Assembly: GCA_902777355.1 (NCBI GenBank)
Contig: CACYTU010000039.1
Span: 1-58,487, forward strand
Direction: 5' to 3'
Origin: an uncultured Lachnospiraceae bacterium
GTDB lineage: Bacteria; Bacillota; Clostridia; Lachnospirales; Lachnospiraceae
Length of the DNA stretch: 58,487 nt
Below are positions 49,871 to 58,487 of the stretch, piece by piece. The notes beneath the pieces are model-generated. The model was not told the origin of the DNA, did no database searches, and worked only from the letters and a program-made list of their open reading frames with translations. Every line of letters starts with the position of its first letter. The stretch's first letter is position 1. The translations under genes were made by a program, and so were the position numbers.

Positions 49871-51703
49871 ATGGCAAATACAAATAACAATGATCATGGG
49901 AATGGAAACACACATGAAACAGAATACTGTGTCATGTGCAGAAGACCTGATACCTCGGCTGGGAAAATGATCCATATGCCGGGGAATCTTTGTGTGTGCG
50001 GAGACTGCATGCAGAAGATGATGGATTTTGCCGGCAAAATGGATCTGTCAAATTTTGCCGGCAGTCCCTTTATGAATCCCGGACTGTTTAACCTGTTCGG
50101 CAGTCGTGACGGACAGAATGGAAAGCAGGATGATTCATCCGCAAAAAGCAGGAAGGGGTCTGCCGGAAATTCCCGGGGCAGCTCATCCGGGGCGCCCGGG
50201 GAAGACGATGCTGCTCAGTCTGACATGCTTTCTGTGCCGGAGGGCGCAGGAGATTCCTCCGCTTCCGGACAGGAATACGCCCGGGATCCGTCTGACGGTG
50301 ACTTCAGAGAAGTGACAGATGATTCTTCTCCGGAGGATGTGCCTGTCGAGATTGAGATCCGCGTTCCGGCGGATGGCATGGAGAACCCCTTTGAGAATAT
50401 AGAATCCTTCGAGGAGGACGACGAGGACGAGGACACCGGGGAGAAAAGCGGCGGCAAAAGCGGCAGAAAAGGGCCTTCGATCAGCTTTCTGAATCTCGGA
50501 GACCTTTTCGGCAACGGAGGAGGTTTCGGACAGGGCGGAGGCCCCAAAGTCAAAAAGAAGAAGAAAAACGCACGCAAACCAGTCTTTTCCATTGATAACA
50601 TTCCGGCTCCCCACAAGATCAAAGAGGAACTGGACAAATACGTCATCGGCCAGGACCGGGCCAAAAAATTCATTTCCGTGGCCGCCTATAACCACTATAA
50701 GAGGGTCAAGACGGGCACAATGGATGAAATTGAAATAGAGAAATCCAACATCCTTCTGATCGGCCCGACGGGCTGCGGCAAGACCTATCTGGTCCGCACG
50801 CTTGCGGATCTTCTGGACGTTCCTCTTGCCATCTCAGACGCGACATCTCTTACTGAGGCGGGATACATCGGTGATGACATTGAGAGCGTGATCTCCAAGC
50901 TTCTGGCGGCAGCCGACAATGACGTGGAGAAGGCTGAGAAGGGAATCGTTTTTATCGATGAAATTGACAAGATCGCCAAAAAGAAAAACACGAATTCCAG
51001 GGATGTCAGCGGCGAATCAGTACAGCAGGGTCTTCTGAAACTTCTGGAAGGAGCAGAGATAGAGGTCCCTGTCGGCGCCAGCAGTAAAAACGCTATGGTT
51101 CCTCTGGTGACAGTGAACACCAGAAACATCCTGTTTATCTGCGGCGGCGCCTTCCCGAATCTGGAGACCATCATCCGGGAGCGACTGAAAAAGCAGACCT
51201 CTATCGGATTCGGGGCGGTTTTGAAGGATGCTTTCGACGAAGATAAGAATATTCTGGACAAAGTGACCAACGAAGACCTGCGGCGTTTCGGCATGATCCC
51301 CGAATTCATCGGCAGGCTCCCTGTGCTCTGTGTATTGCAGGGACTCAATACAGAGATGCTGGTCAGGATACTCCGTGAACCCCGCAACGCGATCCTTAAA
51401 CAGTATCAGAAGCTGCTGGCTTTGGACGAGGTCGACCTTCAGTTCGAAGAGGATGCCATGCAGGCCATTGCCGAGAAGGCCTTGGAGCGGGACACCGGAG
51501 CCAGGGCGCTCAGATCTGTCATCGAAGAATTTATGATGGACATTATGTATGAGATTCCCAAGGATGATAATATCGGTACTGTGACGATTACCCGCGCCTT
51601 TGTGGAGGGCAGGGGAGGTCCGGTTATCGGGATCAGAACCGATCATCTCCGGCAGATTCCCATGAGTCCAGAATCATCCGGTCCGGAGCCCGCGGGCGTA
51701 TGA
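49871..51703 (+). CDS. clpX: ClpX-like AAA+ unfoldase with long linker
   Basis: 610 residues against about 420 for typical ClpX. Seen: N-terminal zinc-binding domain with two Cys pairs (YCVMCRRP...CVCGDCMQ), Walker A GPTGCGKTYLVRTLADLL (about 297), Walker B GIVFIDEIDKIAKK (about 359), and IPEFIGRLPVL. The KYVIGQDRAKKFISVAAYNHYKR entry to the AAA+ domain is as in ClpX. The extra about 170 residues lie between zinc and AAA+ domains and are Ser/Gly/Asp/Glu-rich, probably disordered (DDEDEDTGEKSGGKSG). clpP is not adjacent. It may be a second ClpX with altered adaptor binding. Confidence 0.88.
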   Translation: MANTNNNDHGNGNTHETEYCVMCRRPDTSAGKMIHMPGNLCVCGDCMQKMMDFAGKMDLSNFAGSPFMNPGLFNLFGSRDGQNGKQDDSSAKSRKGSAGNSRGSSSGAPGEDDAAQSDMLSVPEGAGDSSASGQEYARDPSDGDFREVTDDSSPEDVPVEIEIRVPADGMENPFENIESFEEDDEDEDTGEKSGGKSGRKGPSISFLNLGDLFGNGGGFGQGGGPKVKKKKKNARKPVFSIDNIPAPHKIKEELDKYVIGQDRAKKFISVAAYNHYKRVKTGTMDEIEIEKSNILLIGPTGCGKTYLVRTLADLLDVPLAISDATSLTEAGYIGDDIESVISKLLAAADNDVEKAEKGIVFIDEIDKIAKKKNTNSRDVSGESVQQGLLKLLEGAEIEVPVGASSKNAMVPLVTVNTRNILFICGGAFPNLETIIRERLKKQTSIGFGAVLKDAFDEDKNILDKVTNEDLRRFGMIPEFIGRLPVLCVLQGLNTEMLVRILREPRNAILKQYQKLLALDEVDLQFEEDAMQAIAEKALERDTGARALRSVIEEFMMDIMYEIPKDDNIGTVTITRAFVEGRGGPVIGIRTDHLRQIPMSPESSGPEPAGV

Positions 51704-51926
51704 CTTTAGGCCCTCAGCTGTCTGTCTTTTGCGGAGTACAGGCATTCAGGGATATTGTCCGTAACGGGAAAGTTTCTGAAAAGAACCGGAAACTCCGAAG
51801 ATAAGGATAATGGCACGGAGCAAAGGAAAAGAATCCGGGGAAAGAGAAAAGGAAAGAAAAAAACCATAGAGAAAACCATAGAGAGAAGCCGGCTGAAAAA
51901 ACGAGACGGAAAAGAAGGGGAGTTTT

Positions 51927-53696
51927 ATGGAAAAAAGAACAGGACTGAACAGAAAGGACATGAAGAGAGACCGTAAACAGGGGAGAAGAAGTGCGGAGAG
52001 GAAATCTGTTTCCACAGCCTCTGTTCTGGCCGTCCTCACGTCGTTTCTCATGATCATCAGCGGTTTTTGCGCTGTCTGCGTACAGGCAGGGGCTGCAGAA
52101 CCGAAGACAGAAGTCATCAAAACAACTTCAGAAGAAGAATTTGCTTCTGAAAGTTCCATCCTTGTCAAGGAAAACCAGGGATCTATTTCTATAAAAACCA
52201 ATGAGGTCGAGGAATATTCCTCGGGCAGGCTGATTGTAAGCGTCAAAAACGGCGAGGAAGTTAATCTGACGTCCTATGGCGCTTCCAAAATGGTGCAGAG
52301 CACCTTTGGCACGAATATCCTTCAGTTTTCCTCCGGGGAAGCTGCGAAGAATGCGGCGGAAAAAATCCGGGGGCTCTCCGGAGTCTCCTATGTGGAAGCT
52401 GATGACATGTCGATGGATTTAGGTGACACAGAGGTCGAAGAGATCCTGTTTGAGAAGGATGCGGAATCAGACAGTGCTTCCGGAAAGACTGCCGTAACAG
52501 GCGCGGATGAGTACAATTTAAAAAACAATCCGGCCACGCTGGGTACGACCGGGGGAAAGGCCACGGGATATGATATAGAGAGCGCGGGCCAGGATATAGC
52601 CTACGATTCGAGTGTCCGGATCGGGGAGGTATCGACTTCCGCTTCATATATGTCCTGGGGAGTGGAACATATCAAAGCTCACAACTATGCTGCCTACATC
52701 AGGCCGCTTACTTCGAGATCTATTAAAGTGGCAGTTGTCGACAGTGGTGTTGCCTCACATACAAGACTCAAGGGGCGCCTTCTCTCAGGAATAGATCTGG
52801 TGGACAATGATAAAAATGCTGCTGATTACAACGGGCACGGTACCCATGTAGCCGGGACTATAGTGGATTGCACACCTGGCCTCAAGGTCTATATTCTTCC
52901 GGTACGTGTCATGAATTCCTCCGGAATGGGATCCCCCTCTGCAGTAGGAAACGGCATTCGCTACGCTGCCAATGCCGGCGCCAAGGTCATCAATCTCAGC
53001 CTCGGCGGGAGGACACGCTACAAATACATTGAAGACTGCGTTGCATATGCCCACAGAAAAGGCGCGACAGTTGTTGTTGCTTCCGGAAATGAGAATGAGA
53101 ATGTCCGCTATTCCTGCCTGGCGCATTTATCGACACCGATCGTCGTGGGCGCAATCAATGATAACAATACACGGGCCGGTTTTTCCAATTACGGCTCGAC
53201 TGTCGACGTCGCAGCTCCCGGAGTAGATATCATCAGCTGCTGGCTGGACAACGCATACGCAATTGCAAGCGGAACATCTATGGCTGCTCCTCATATCTCG
53301 GCGGTTGCGGCCATGCACCGGCTGATGCGTCCAACTTATTCAGCGGATCAGATACACAGGATTGTCAGATACTATGTAAAAGACATCGGGAAAAAGGGCT
53401 GGGACAATTATTTCGGAACCGGCATTCCTTACCTGACTAAGGCGATTTCTCCTAACAAAGTGACTCTGAACAGGACGACAGCCACACTTCAGGTGAAGAA
53501 AACACTGACCCTGAAGGCGACAATCTCACCTGCCTGCTCAGGTTTAAAGAATAAACTGACCTGGTATACCAGCAACAAGGCAGTAGTAACCGTTTCAGGC
53601 GGAAAACTGACCGCCAGAAAGAAGGGTACCGCGACGATCACGGTGAAAACAGGAAACGGGAAAAAAGCCACCTGTAAAGTGACGGTCACGGACTAA
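51927..53696 (+). CDS. secreted subtilisin-like (S8) protease with BIG2-type domain
   Basis: 589 residues. Extracellular serine protease. Signal peptide: basic start, hydrophobic ASVLAVLTSFLMIISGFCAV, cleavage near QAGAAEP. A propeptide-like region follows (EYSSGRLIVSVKNGEEV; AKNAAEKIRGLSGVSYVE). Catalytic triad: Asp272 (VAVVDSGVASH), His304 (NGHGTHVAGTI), Ser451 (ASGTSMAAPHI). The C-terminal 80 residues are a bacterial Ig-like (BIG2) domain (TLKATISPA...KLTWYTSNKAVVTVSGGKLT), usual for surface proteins. Ribosome site GGGGAG. A terminator-like stem (53767-53821) follows. Confidence 0.92.
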   Translation: MEKRTGLNRKDMKRDRKQGRRSAERKSVSTASVLAVLTSFLMIISGFCAVCVQAGAAEPKTEVIKTTSEEEFASESSILVKENQGSISIKTNEVEEYSSGRLIVSVKNGEEVNLTSYGASKMVQSTFGTNILQFSSGEAAKNAAEKIRGLSGVSYVEADDMSMDLGDTEVEEILFEKDAESDSASGKTAVTGADEYNLKNNPATLGTTGGKATGYDIESAGQDIAYDSSVRIGEVSTSASYMSWGVEHIKAHNYAAYIRPLTSRSIKVAVVDSGVASHTRLKGRLLSGIDLVDNDKNAADYNGHGTHVAGTIVDCTPGLKVYILPVRVMNSSGMGSPSAVGNGIRYAANAGAKVINLSLGGRTRYKYIEDCVAYAHRKGATVVVASGNENENVRYSCLAHLSTPIVVGAINDNNTRAGFSNYGSTVDVAAPGVDIISCWLDNAYAIASGTSMAAPHISAVAAMHRLMRPTYSADQIHRIVRYYVKDIGKKGWDNYFGTGIPYLTKAISPNKVTLNRTTATLQVKKTLTLKATISPACSGLKNKLTWYTSNKAVVTVSGGKLTARKKGTATITVKTGNGKKATCKVTVTD

Positions 53697-53766
53697 ATCG
53701 TCTGCCTGGCATACCATAGCCCCGGGGCATACCCGGGACATTGTTCACACGTCCCGCAATAAAAAA

Positions 53767-53821
53767 CCGGCTTCCGACCAATGCCATTAATTGAAATGAC
53801 ATCGGGCGGGAGCCGTTTTTT
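53767..53821 (+). terminator. terminator-like stem after the S8 protease
   Basis: CGGCTTCCG...CGGGAGCCG imperfect stem followed by TTTTTTG. Confidence 0.6.
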
Positions 53822-53969
53822 GTCTGCGGTTTTATCTCAGTGCAGGAAGACTCCCGCTTCTTTAAGCGAAGCGGTGGGATTAAAAATTGCAGCCTGCCCG
53901 TCTCAGCGGCGGGGCACAATCCCCCGCTTAGATAAACGCCCCCGCACACATTCATCACAGGATGACTGC

Positions 53970-54152
53970 AGCAAATGAACTCTGAATCAGGCCTGCCTGG
54001 CTGCAGCCTTTGAACTCTGGATCAGGCCTGCTTCGCCGCGGCCTTTGAACTCTGGATCAGGCCTGCCTGGCCGCAGTCTTTGAACTCTGGATCAGGCCTG
54101 CCTGGCCGCGGTCTTTGAACTCTGGATCAGGCCTGCCTGGCCGCGGTTTTTG
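53970..54152 (-). repeat. 35-bp tandem repeat made of the 3' end of the DUF975-like gene
   Basis: About five 35-bp copies, each carrying the sequence for the last codons (AARQA-stop) of the gene at 54127-54864 plus about 15 bp beyond. Only the innermost copy is in the gene; the others form its downstream region. The remainder of the 53697-54126 gap has no gene. Confidence 0.85.
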
Positions 54153-54864
54153 ATCTGGGTGTCATCAAATCTTTATAAAAAGCAGCTGTGCAGGCATGCT
54201 GGCAGCAGCCTATCCATATGTTGGCAAGCCCCAGAGAAAAGATTCCCAGCAGGTGGAGGGGGATCAGTCTCAGTATAAGCAGGATAAAGCGCATGCGGTT
54301 ACCCTGCATCATTTTTCGGGAGGCAGCCAGAATCATGCCGGGATGACGGTCGGGAAAATCGAGCAGCAGATAATTGACCATTGCGTAGGTCGTGACCCAG
54401 TAGGTAAAGGCGATGAAGCAGAGCAGGCTCATCCCCAGTACGAGAGGAATATTTTTGAGTATTTCGTCTGCCGAAATATAATACAGTAGAAATTGAAGCG
54501 GCAGCAGGCTGACATATTCGCCGGTGGTCACAAAAAAGCGGATCCGGACTGTTCTGTCGGCATTTTCCAGAAAAGGAAGGAGCAGATCTCTGACAGAAGC
54601 GGGCTGACCATACTGCAGATTGAGAAAGACAGAGGAGAGGCCGACTCCGAGCATGCTTGCAAAGACAGACGTGATAAGGCCTGCTGTCAGATTGGTAAGC
54701 AGAGTCAAAGCGCTGCTGCGGAAAGAAAAAGAGGAGCCGATCTGGTTTAAAAGGAGTGTAATGGAGGTATAGAGAAGAAAACTCCAGACAGCGACACTCA
54801 GATTTCCCAGCAGGGAACGCCTGGCATCAGCGAAAAGTTCGGCACCGTTTTTATATTTTTTCAT
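54127..54864 (-). CDS. DUF975-like integral membrane protein
   Basis: 245 residues with about six hydrophobic segments. Similar by eye to the DUF975 family of Firmicutes membrane proteins: N-terminal ELFADARRSLLGNLSVAVWSFLL, central TYWVTTYAMVNYLLLDFPDRHPGMILAASRKMMQGNRMRFI, and WIGCCQHACTAAFYKDL at the end. The function of the family is unknown. Its 3' end has been duplicated in tandem downstream. Confidence 0.75.
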   Translation of the reverse strand: MKKYKNGAELFADARRSLLGNLSVAVWSFLLYTSITLLLNQIGSSFSFRSSALTLLTNLTAGLITSVFASMLGVGLSSVFLNLQYGQPASVRDLLLPFLENADRTVRIRFFVTTGEYVSLLPLQFLLYYISADEILKNIPLVLGMSLLCFIAFTYWVTTYAMVNYLLLDFPDRHPGMILAASRKMMQGNRMRFILLILRLIPLHLLGIFSLGLANIWIGCCQHACTAAFYKDLMTPRSKTAARQA

Positions 54865-55052
54865 AATATTTACCCATTTGCCGGTTTATACCATTTAATC
54901 CCGGAATTCTGACTGCGGCGACGGAAAAACCGATCCGGGTCTGAACTCAGGCCTGCTGAATGCCTGGGGGACTACATAAAAAACACATAAGTGCTTATAT
55001 TGGGGACTACGTAAAATCATATGAGAATTCATATGGAGGACTACATGGGAGA

Positions 55053-55424
55053 CTACTTCAAAAGAGGCTGGGACGGAAGCTGCTCCAACAGCTCGTCCAG
55101 TGTCATTCCATATTGCCGGTAAAGAGTCTCATTCAGTTGTGCTCTTGCTGCGGGATCGGAGAGTGTTTCACTTAAAGTGCGGACAGCATACCACAGGTAA
55201 ACGATATTGATTATGATGGCGGCGATACCTAAGCAGAATGCAATCTTGCCGATGCGGGAGAATTTCATGTTTCCCCCTTTAGAGAGTACGGCAAACACAA
55301 TAGCCATAGAAGCGAAAAAAAAAGGTGCGATCACAGGGATGAGAAGAGTGGAGGGAATCGCGACGGCACCCAGGAAAAAAGCCAGTACCTCCAGGCGCTT
55401 CATATAATATGCTTCCCGTTTCAT
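55053..55424 (-). CDS. small membrane protein, unknown
   Basis: 123 residues from the ATG at 55424, which has GGGGAGG just upstream. Two hydrophobic segments (FFLGAVAIPSTLLIPVIAPFFFASMAIVFAVL; IAFCLGIAAIIINIVYLWYAV) and a charged C-terminal helix ending LDELLEQLPSQPLLK. Resembles small two-helix DUF4190-like proteins common near housekeeping genes. No function is proposed. The upstream gap (55425-55822) has no gene but contains two diverged copies of a TTCATAATC...AATGCC segment. Confidence 0.65.
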   Translation of the reverse strand: MKREAYYMKRLEVLAFFLGAVAIPSTLLIPVIAPFFFASMAIVFAVLSKGGNMKFSRIGKIAFCLGIAAIIINIVYLWYAVRTLSETLSDPAARAQLNETLYRQYGMTLDELLEQLPSQPLLK

Positions 55425-55822
55425 GGAAATCCTCCCCGATCTAGATGAATCGCGCCAAACAATCGTGTTTCCGCCCTGCGGCAAGGGCCCTGCAGCAGGC
55501 CTTCCGCTCCCTTGGGCTGCTTTAATGGACGGACTGGCGGGCATACACAGCTCATAATCCGGCGCTCTGAAATATCTGTAAATGCCCTGGCGTGCACGCA
55601 TTTGCAGACGTTTTCCTCGCTGCTTTATCATAAATATAGAGTACATTTACGCTTTATGCAAATAATTAAATGAATCTGTCACTGTACTGTGGTACTGACG
55701 CTGCTTTTAAGACCGGCACGAAACAGGTGTTTTCGGGCGGTTTTACGGATTTTGGAGCGCGAAGTTCATAATCGGGGGCGGGATGCTGAAAATAATACAG
55801 TGGCGAATGCCCAAAATTATTC

Positions 55823-55851
55823 TTGACATATATATAGCTGTGCTCTATTAT
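55823..55851 (+). promoter_or_regulatory. metK promoter
   Basis: TTGACA (55823-55828), 17-bp spacer, TATTAT (55846-55851). Confidence 0.85.
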
Positions 55852-55879
55852 ACACATAATTTGAATAACGATTACTTTT

Positions 55880-56082
55880 CTCTTATTCAGAGTGGTGGAG
55901 GTACATAGGACCTGTGAAGCCACGGCAACCCCTCAAGCATCAGCTTAAGGAAGGTGCCTGCCTGAGCGAGAGTCATTTATTTCAGACTGAGGATTTTTTC
56001 GCAGAATTTGTGTTTGAATGACGATCGAACAATAAGGGGATGCTGCTTTCATCCCACATGTTTTTCATGTGGATTTTTTTTA
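55880..56082 (+). ncRNA. SAM-I (S-box) riboswitch
   Basis: Starts TCTTATTCAGAGTGGTGGAG, followed by GGACCTGTGAAGCCACGGCAACC and GGAAGGTGCCTG, the conserved S-box core in order. It lies between the metK promoter and metK and ends in an intrinsic terminator CCACATG-TTTTT-CATGTGG plus T-run (56054-56081). Binding of S-adenosylmethionine is expected to cause termination, so metK is repressed when its product is plentiful. Confidence 0.92.
56054..56081 (+). terminator. riboswitch-controlled terminator
   Basis: Perfect 7-bp stem with a five-T loop, then eight T residues; expression platform of the S-box element. Confidence 0.88.
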
Positions 56083-56352
56083 CTCTTCCGAAAAAGTCCA
56101 GGCGCGCCTCGCTGAGACATCAGGGAAGATATCCGCGTTGTAAAGTTTTTTGTAATATGTACTTCGAAATTGGAGACTTCTCCGGGGGGCAGTCCGTGGG
56201 GTTGGCAGTGTTCCGGGATAAACTCTGTTTGTGAAGTACAGCCTATCGACAATTTTTACAATATTAAAGGCGAAAACAATTATTCAATATTAAAGACGAT
56301 AATTTATCATTTACATTTTTAGAAGATCCGTATTATATGGAGAAGGGAGAAC

Positions 56353-57540
56353 ATGGACAAATTTATTTTTACATCTGAATCCGTCACGGAAGGACACCCC
56401 GATAAGGTTTGTGATGCTATTTCTGATGCTGTTCTGGACGCATGCATGGCGCAGGACCCCATGAGCAGAGTAGCCTGTGAGACAATGGCTTCCACCGGAT
56501 TTGTGATGATTTGCGGTGAGATCACTACAAAGGCTGTTGTCAATTATCAGAAGGTTGTGCGCGACACGGTGAGAGAGATCGGATATATCAGTTCGGAAAC
56601 CGGATTTGATGCCGATACCTGTGCGGTCATGGTGGCGCTGGACAGACAGTCTCCCGATATTGCGATGGGTGTAAATAATGCTCTTGAGAACCGTGGAGAC
56701 GATGATGGCAATATGGAGACCGGTGCAGGCGACCAGGGTATGATGTTCGGCTTTGCGTCCAATGAGACTGACGAATATATGCCCATGCCCATTTCACTTG
56801 CCCATGCGCTCACCCGCAGGCTGGCCCAGGTCCGCAAGGAACATATACTTTCTTATCTCAGACCCGACGGCAAGGCACAGGTCTCTGTGGAATATGACGA
56901 AAACGGCAAGGCGTTCAGAATTGATGCGGTAGTTCTTTCCACACAGCACAGACCGGAAATATCCCAGGAAGAGATTCATGAAGATATGAGAAAATATGTC
57001 ATCGATCCCGTTCTTCCCGCGGAAATGGTCGATGAAAACACAAAGTATTATATCAACCCGACCGGACGTTTTGTGGTCGGCGGTCCCAACGGCGACGCGG
57101 GCCTGACAGGCAGGAAGATCATCGTTGACACCTATGGGGGATATGCCCGTCACGGCGGCGGTGCATTCTCGGGCAAGGACTGCACCAAGGTGGATCGCAG
57201 CGCCGCTTATGCGGCACGTTATGTTGCCAAGAACATGGTTGCGGCAGGATTCGCGGACAAGATGGAAATCCAGCTTGCCTATGCCATCGGAGTTGCGCGC
57301 CCCATGTCGGTCATGGTGGACACTTTCGGGACGGGCAGAATACATGAGCAGAAGATTGTCGAGATAATCAAAGAAGAGTTCGATCTCAGACCGGACGGAA
57401 TCATCAAAATGCTCAACCTGCGCCGGCCTATTTACAGACAGACCGCGGCTTACGGGCACTTCGGCCGTCCAGATCTGGATCTCCCCTGGGAGAAACTGGA
57501 CCGCGTCGAGAAACTCCGCGCCCGGCTGGCACAATTATAA
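56353..57540 (+). CDS. metK: S-adenosylmethionine synthetase
   Basis: 395 residues, normal length. Makes SAM from ATP and methionine; cytosolic tetramer. Seen: [24 protein letters not shown] at the N-terminus, [12 protein letters not shown], and [23 protein letters not shown] near the C-terminus, which hold the ATP, Mg and phosphate-binding residues. Ribosome site GAAGGGAG before ATG. Controlled by the S-box riboswitch upstream. Confidence 0.97.
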   Translation: MDKFIFTSESVTEGHPDKVCDAISDAVLDACMAQDPMSRVACETMASTGFVMICGEITTKAVVNYQKVVRDTVREIGYISSETGFDADTCAVMVALDRQSPDIAMGVNNALENRGDDDGNMETGAGDQGMMFGFASNETDEYMPMPISLAHALTRRLAQVRKEHILSYLRPDGKAQVSVEYDENGKAFRIDAVVLSTQHRPEISQEEIHEDMRKYVIDPVLPAEMVDENTKYYINPTGRFVVGGPNGDAGLTGRKIIVDTYGGYARHGGGAFSGKDCTKVDRSAAYAARYVAKNMVAAGFADKMEIQLAYAIGVARPMSVMVDTFGTGRIHEQKIVEIIKEEFDLRPDGIIKMLNLRRPIYRQTAAYGHFGRPDLDLPWEKLDRVEKLRARLAQL

Positions 57541-58020
57541 GACTGACATATTTATAAAACCGGCAGAATTATCAAACTGATGGAATTATAAGACTGGCGA
57601 TTTGTTATAAAGAAAAAACAGACAGCCGCACTTTGCGGCTTGGGAGAGGAGAGCCCGGCCTGCGGCGGACAAGGATCTGGTCCGTCACAGACCGGGTTTT
57701 TACGTCCTGCGGTTATTTCATGACGGATTAATGCTTTTTCTGCCCTGCGATGTTTACAGACCGGCTGAAGAAGAGGGGGGCGGAACCGCATTCTCTATAT
57801 CCTTCTGACTCATGCTGTCGGGAACTTTTCCGGGCAGAAAGAAAGGGAAAAAGGAAAGGGAAAAAGAAAGAGGAGAGAACGTAATAACGTGCGTATATAA
57901 TCGATAATAAAAACACAAAAATAACGAAAAAAATCCGGAAAAAGCATTGACAGACACGGACCTTTTTGTTAACATATCATTTGTTCGCGCGAGAAAAGTG
58001 CAGAACAACAATACCGATAC
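57541..58020 (+). other. intergenic region between metK and tRNA-Ser
   Basis: 480 bp with no convincing gene. It contains a stem AGCCGC-ACTTT-GCGGCT (57624-57640) and a terminator CTGGTC/GACCGG followed by GTTTTT (57677-57701), probably for metK. AT-rich sequence then precedes the tRNA. Confidence 0.5.
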
Positions 58021-58106
58021 GGAGAGGTATCGAAGCGGTCATAACGAGGCGGTCTTGAAAACCGTTTGTCCTAACGGGCACATGGGTTCGAATCCCATCC
58101 TCTCCG
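58021..58106 (+). tRNA. tRNA-Ser (UGA)
   Basis: 86 nt with acceptor stem GGAGAGG/CCTCTCC, anticodon loop CTTGAAA with anticodon TGA, a long variable arm typical of tRNA-Ser, T-loop GGTTCGAATCC and discriminator G. CCA is not encoded. A small hairpin AAAACAC/GTGTTTT follows. Confidence 0.95.
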
Positions 58107-58164
58107 CTCAAAACACTTCTTCGTGTTTTACAAATAAATATACCACATTGGTAGGTATCTTTTT

Positions 58165-58237
58165 GGAGAAATACCCAAGAGGCCGAAGGGGCTCCCCTGG
58201 AAAGGGAGTAGGTCGGGAGAACCGGCGCGAGGGTTTG
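58165..58237 (+). pseudogene. 3'-truncated tRNA-Ser (GGA)
   Basis: Acceptor 5' strand GGAGAAA, D arm, anticodon stem CTCCC/GGGAG with anticodon GGA and a long variable arm are intact. After GAGGGTTTGAAAT in the T loop the sequence departs: the 3' T-stem and 3' acceptor strand are absent, replaced by a hairpin (GAAATGAACC...GGTTCGTTTC) and T-run. It cannot fold as a normal tRNA. Confidence 0.7.
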
Positions 58238-58356
58238 AAATGAACCGACGTGATCGACAAAATGGTTCGTTTCATTTTTTTATCCCCTAAAACCTGAAAA
58301 AACGCAGCTTGCTTAACAATTCATAAAAACTTTCTTAAAAAAGTATAAAATAATTG

Positions 58357-58385
58357 TTGACAAGATAAAAGAGCTGTGATAGACT
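58357..58385 (+). promoter_or_regulatory. strong promoter at right edge, probably of an rRNA operon
   Basis: TTGACA (58357-58362), 17-bp spacer, TAGACT (58380-58385), followed by a leader containing GTTGTCGCGCAAGACAAAAA-type boxes. The layout resembles Firmicutes rRNA promoters. The genes it serves lie outside the window; the rest of the edge has no gene. Confidence 0.6.
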
Positions 58386-58487
58386 CAGGAAGTTGTCGCG
58401 CAAGACAAAAACACGACAACGACACAAACCGAAGACCTGCCCTGCAGGCTCCGGAACACATTCCCAACCTTATATGAGAACCAGACA

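Noticed and set aside
51755-51976. Lysine-rich 73-residue open frame before the S8 protease
   Set aside because: Low-complexity A-rich sequence overlapping the start of the protease gene in another frame.

Overview
The window looks like chromosome of a Clostridia member, most likely Lachnospiraceae-like. The evidence is a SCIFF peptide with its radical SAM maturase, an anaerobic (class III) ribonucleotide reductase, a fused LutB-LutA with LutC, an S-box (SAM-I) riboswitch before metK, MscL with a C-terminal zinc ribbon, and strong AGGAGG-type ribosome binding sites. Host genes are GC-moderate. The stretch from about 2.8 to 18.4 kb is visibly more AT-rich and is accessory DNA.

Region 1 (1-18,966): the nrdD locus carries a Tn7-like transposon of 15,622 bp (2793-18414) inserted inside the nrdD coding sequence. 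The boundaries can be read directly: 5-bp target duplications CAAAC (2788-2792 and 18415-18419), TGT...ACA termini, and three related TnsB-type sites at each end in inverted orientation. Removing the element and one CAAAC restores an uninterrupted 833-residue NrdD reading frame with its native C-terminal glutaredoxin-like domain (now stranded at 18420-18829). The element carries its own replacement C-terminal redox domain just inside its nrdD-proximal end, in frame, so the interrupted gene still reads as an 850-residue NrdD. The element's end sequences are translated as the linker. Its core operon is tniQ-tnsA-tnsB-tnsC, followed by an MmeI-like (type IIL) restriction-modification gene and a broken ribbon-helix-helix gene. 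A second, smaller Tn7-like element (3266-7418, TSD GCTTT, its own end repeats) is nested 12 bp downstream of the stop codon of the fused nrdD. It carries a different TniQ with a repeat array, an excisionase-like protein and a small cargo protein, but no transposase. A 29-bp orphan end of the same kind lies just after it.

Region 2 (19-30 kb): a minus-strand methyltransferase-like gene, then a long co-directional cluster: lutC, lutBA fusion, UbiA/MenA-type prenyltransferase, UbiE/MenG-type methyltransferase, fixC, fixX and two tandem ArsA/Get3-like ATPases. This suggests lactate oxidation and ETF-type electron transfer linked to a quinone pool.

Region 3 (30-46.6 kb): housekeeping and envelope genes: an SSS symporter, LCP cell-wall protein, stand-alone HPt, MscL, Orn/Lys/Arg decarboxylase, a MurC-like ligase overlapping an RmlA-like nucleotidyltransferase, a MATE transporter fused to a histidine-kinase-type ATPase domain, a 182-bp palindrome, the SCIFF operon, an XRE regulator, YlmH and a UDP-sugar pyrophosphorylase.

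Region 4 (46.6-58.5 kb): HtrA protease, a ClpX-like ATPase with a long insertion, a subtilase with a BIG2-like domain, a DUF975-like membrane protein whose 3' end is tandemly duplicated, a small membrane protein, SAM riboswitch-metK, tRNA-Ser(UGA), a truncated tRNA-Ser(GGA), and a strong promoter at the right edge resembling an rRNA promoter. Short tandem repeats of 22-42 bp recur throughout the host part of the window.
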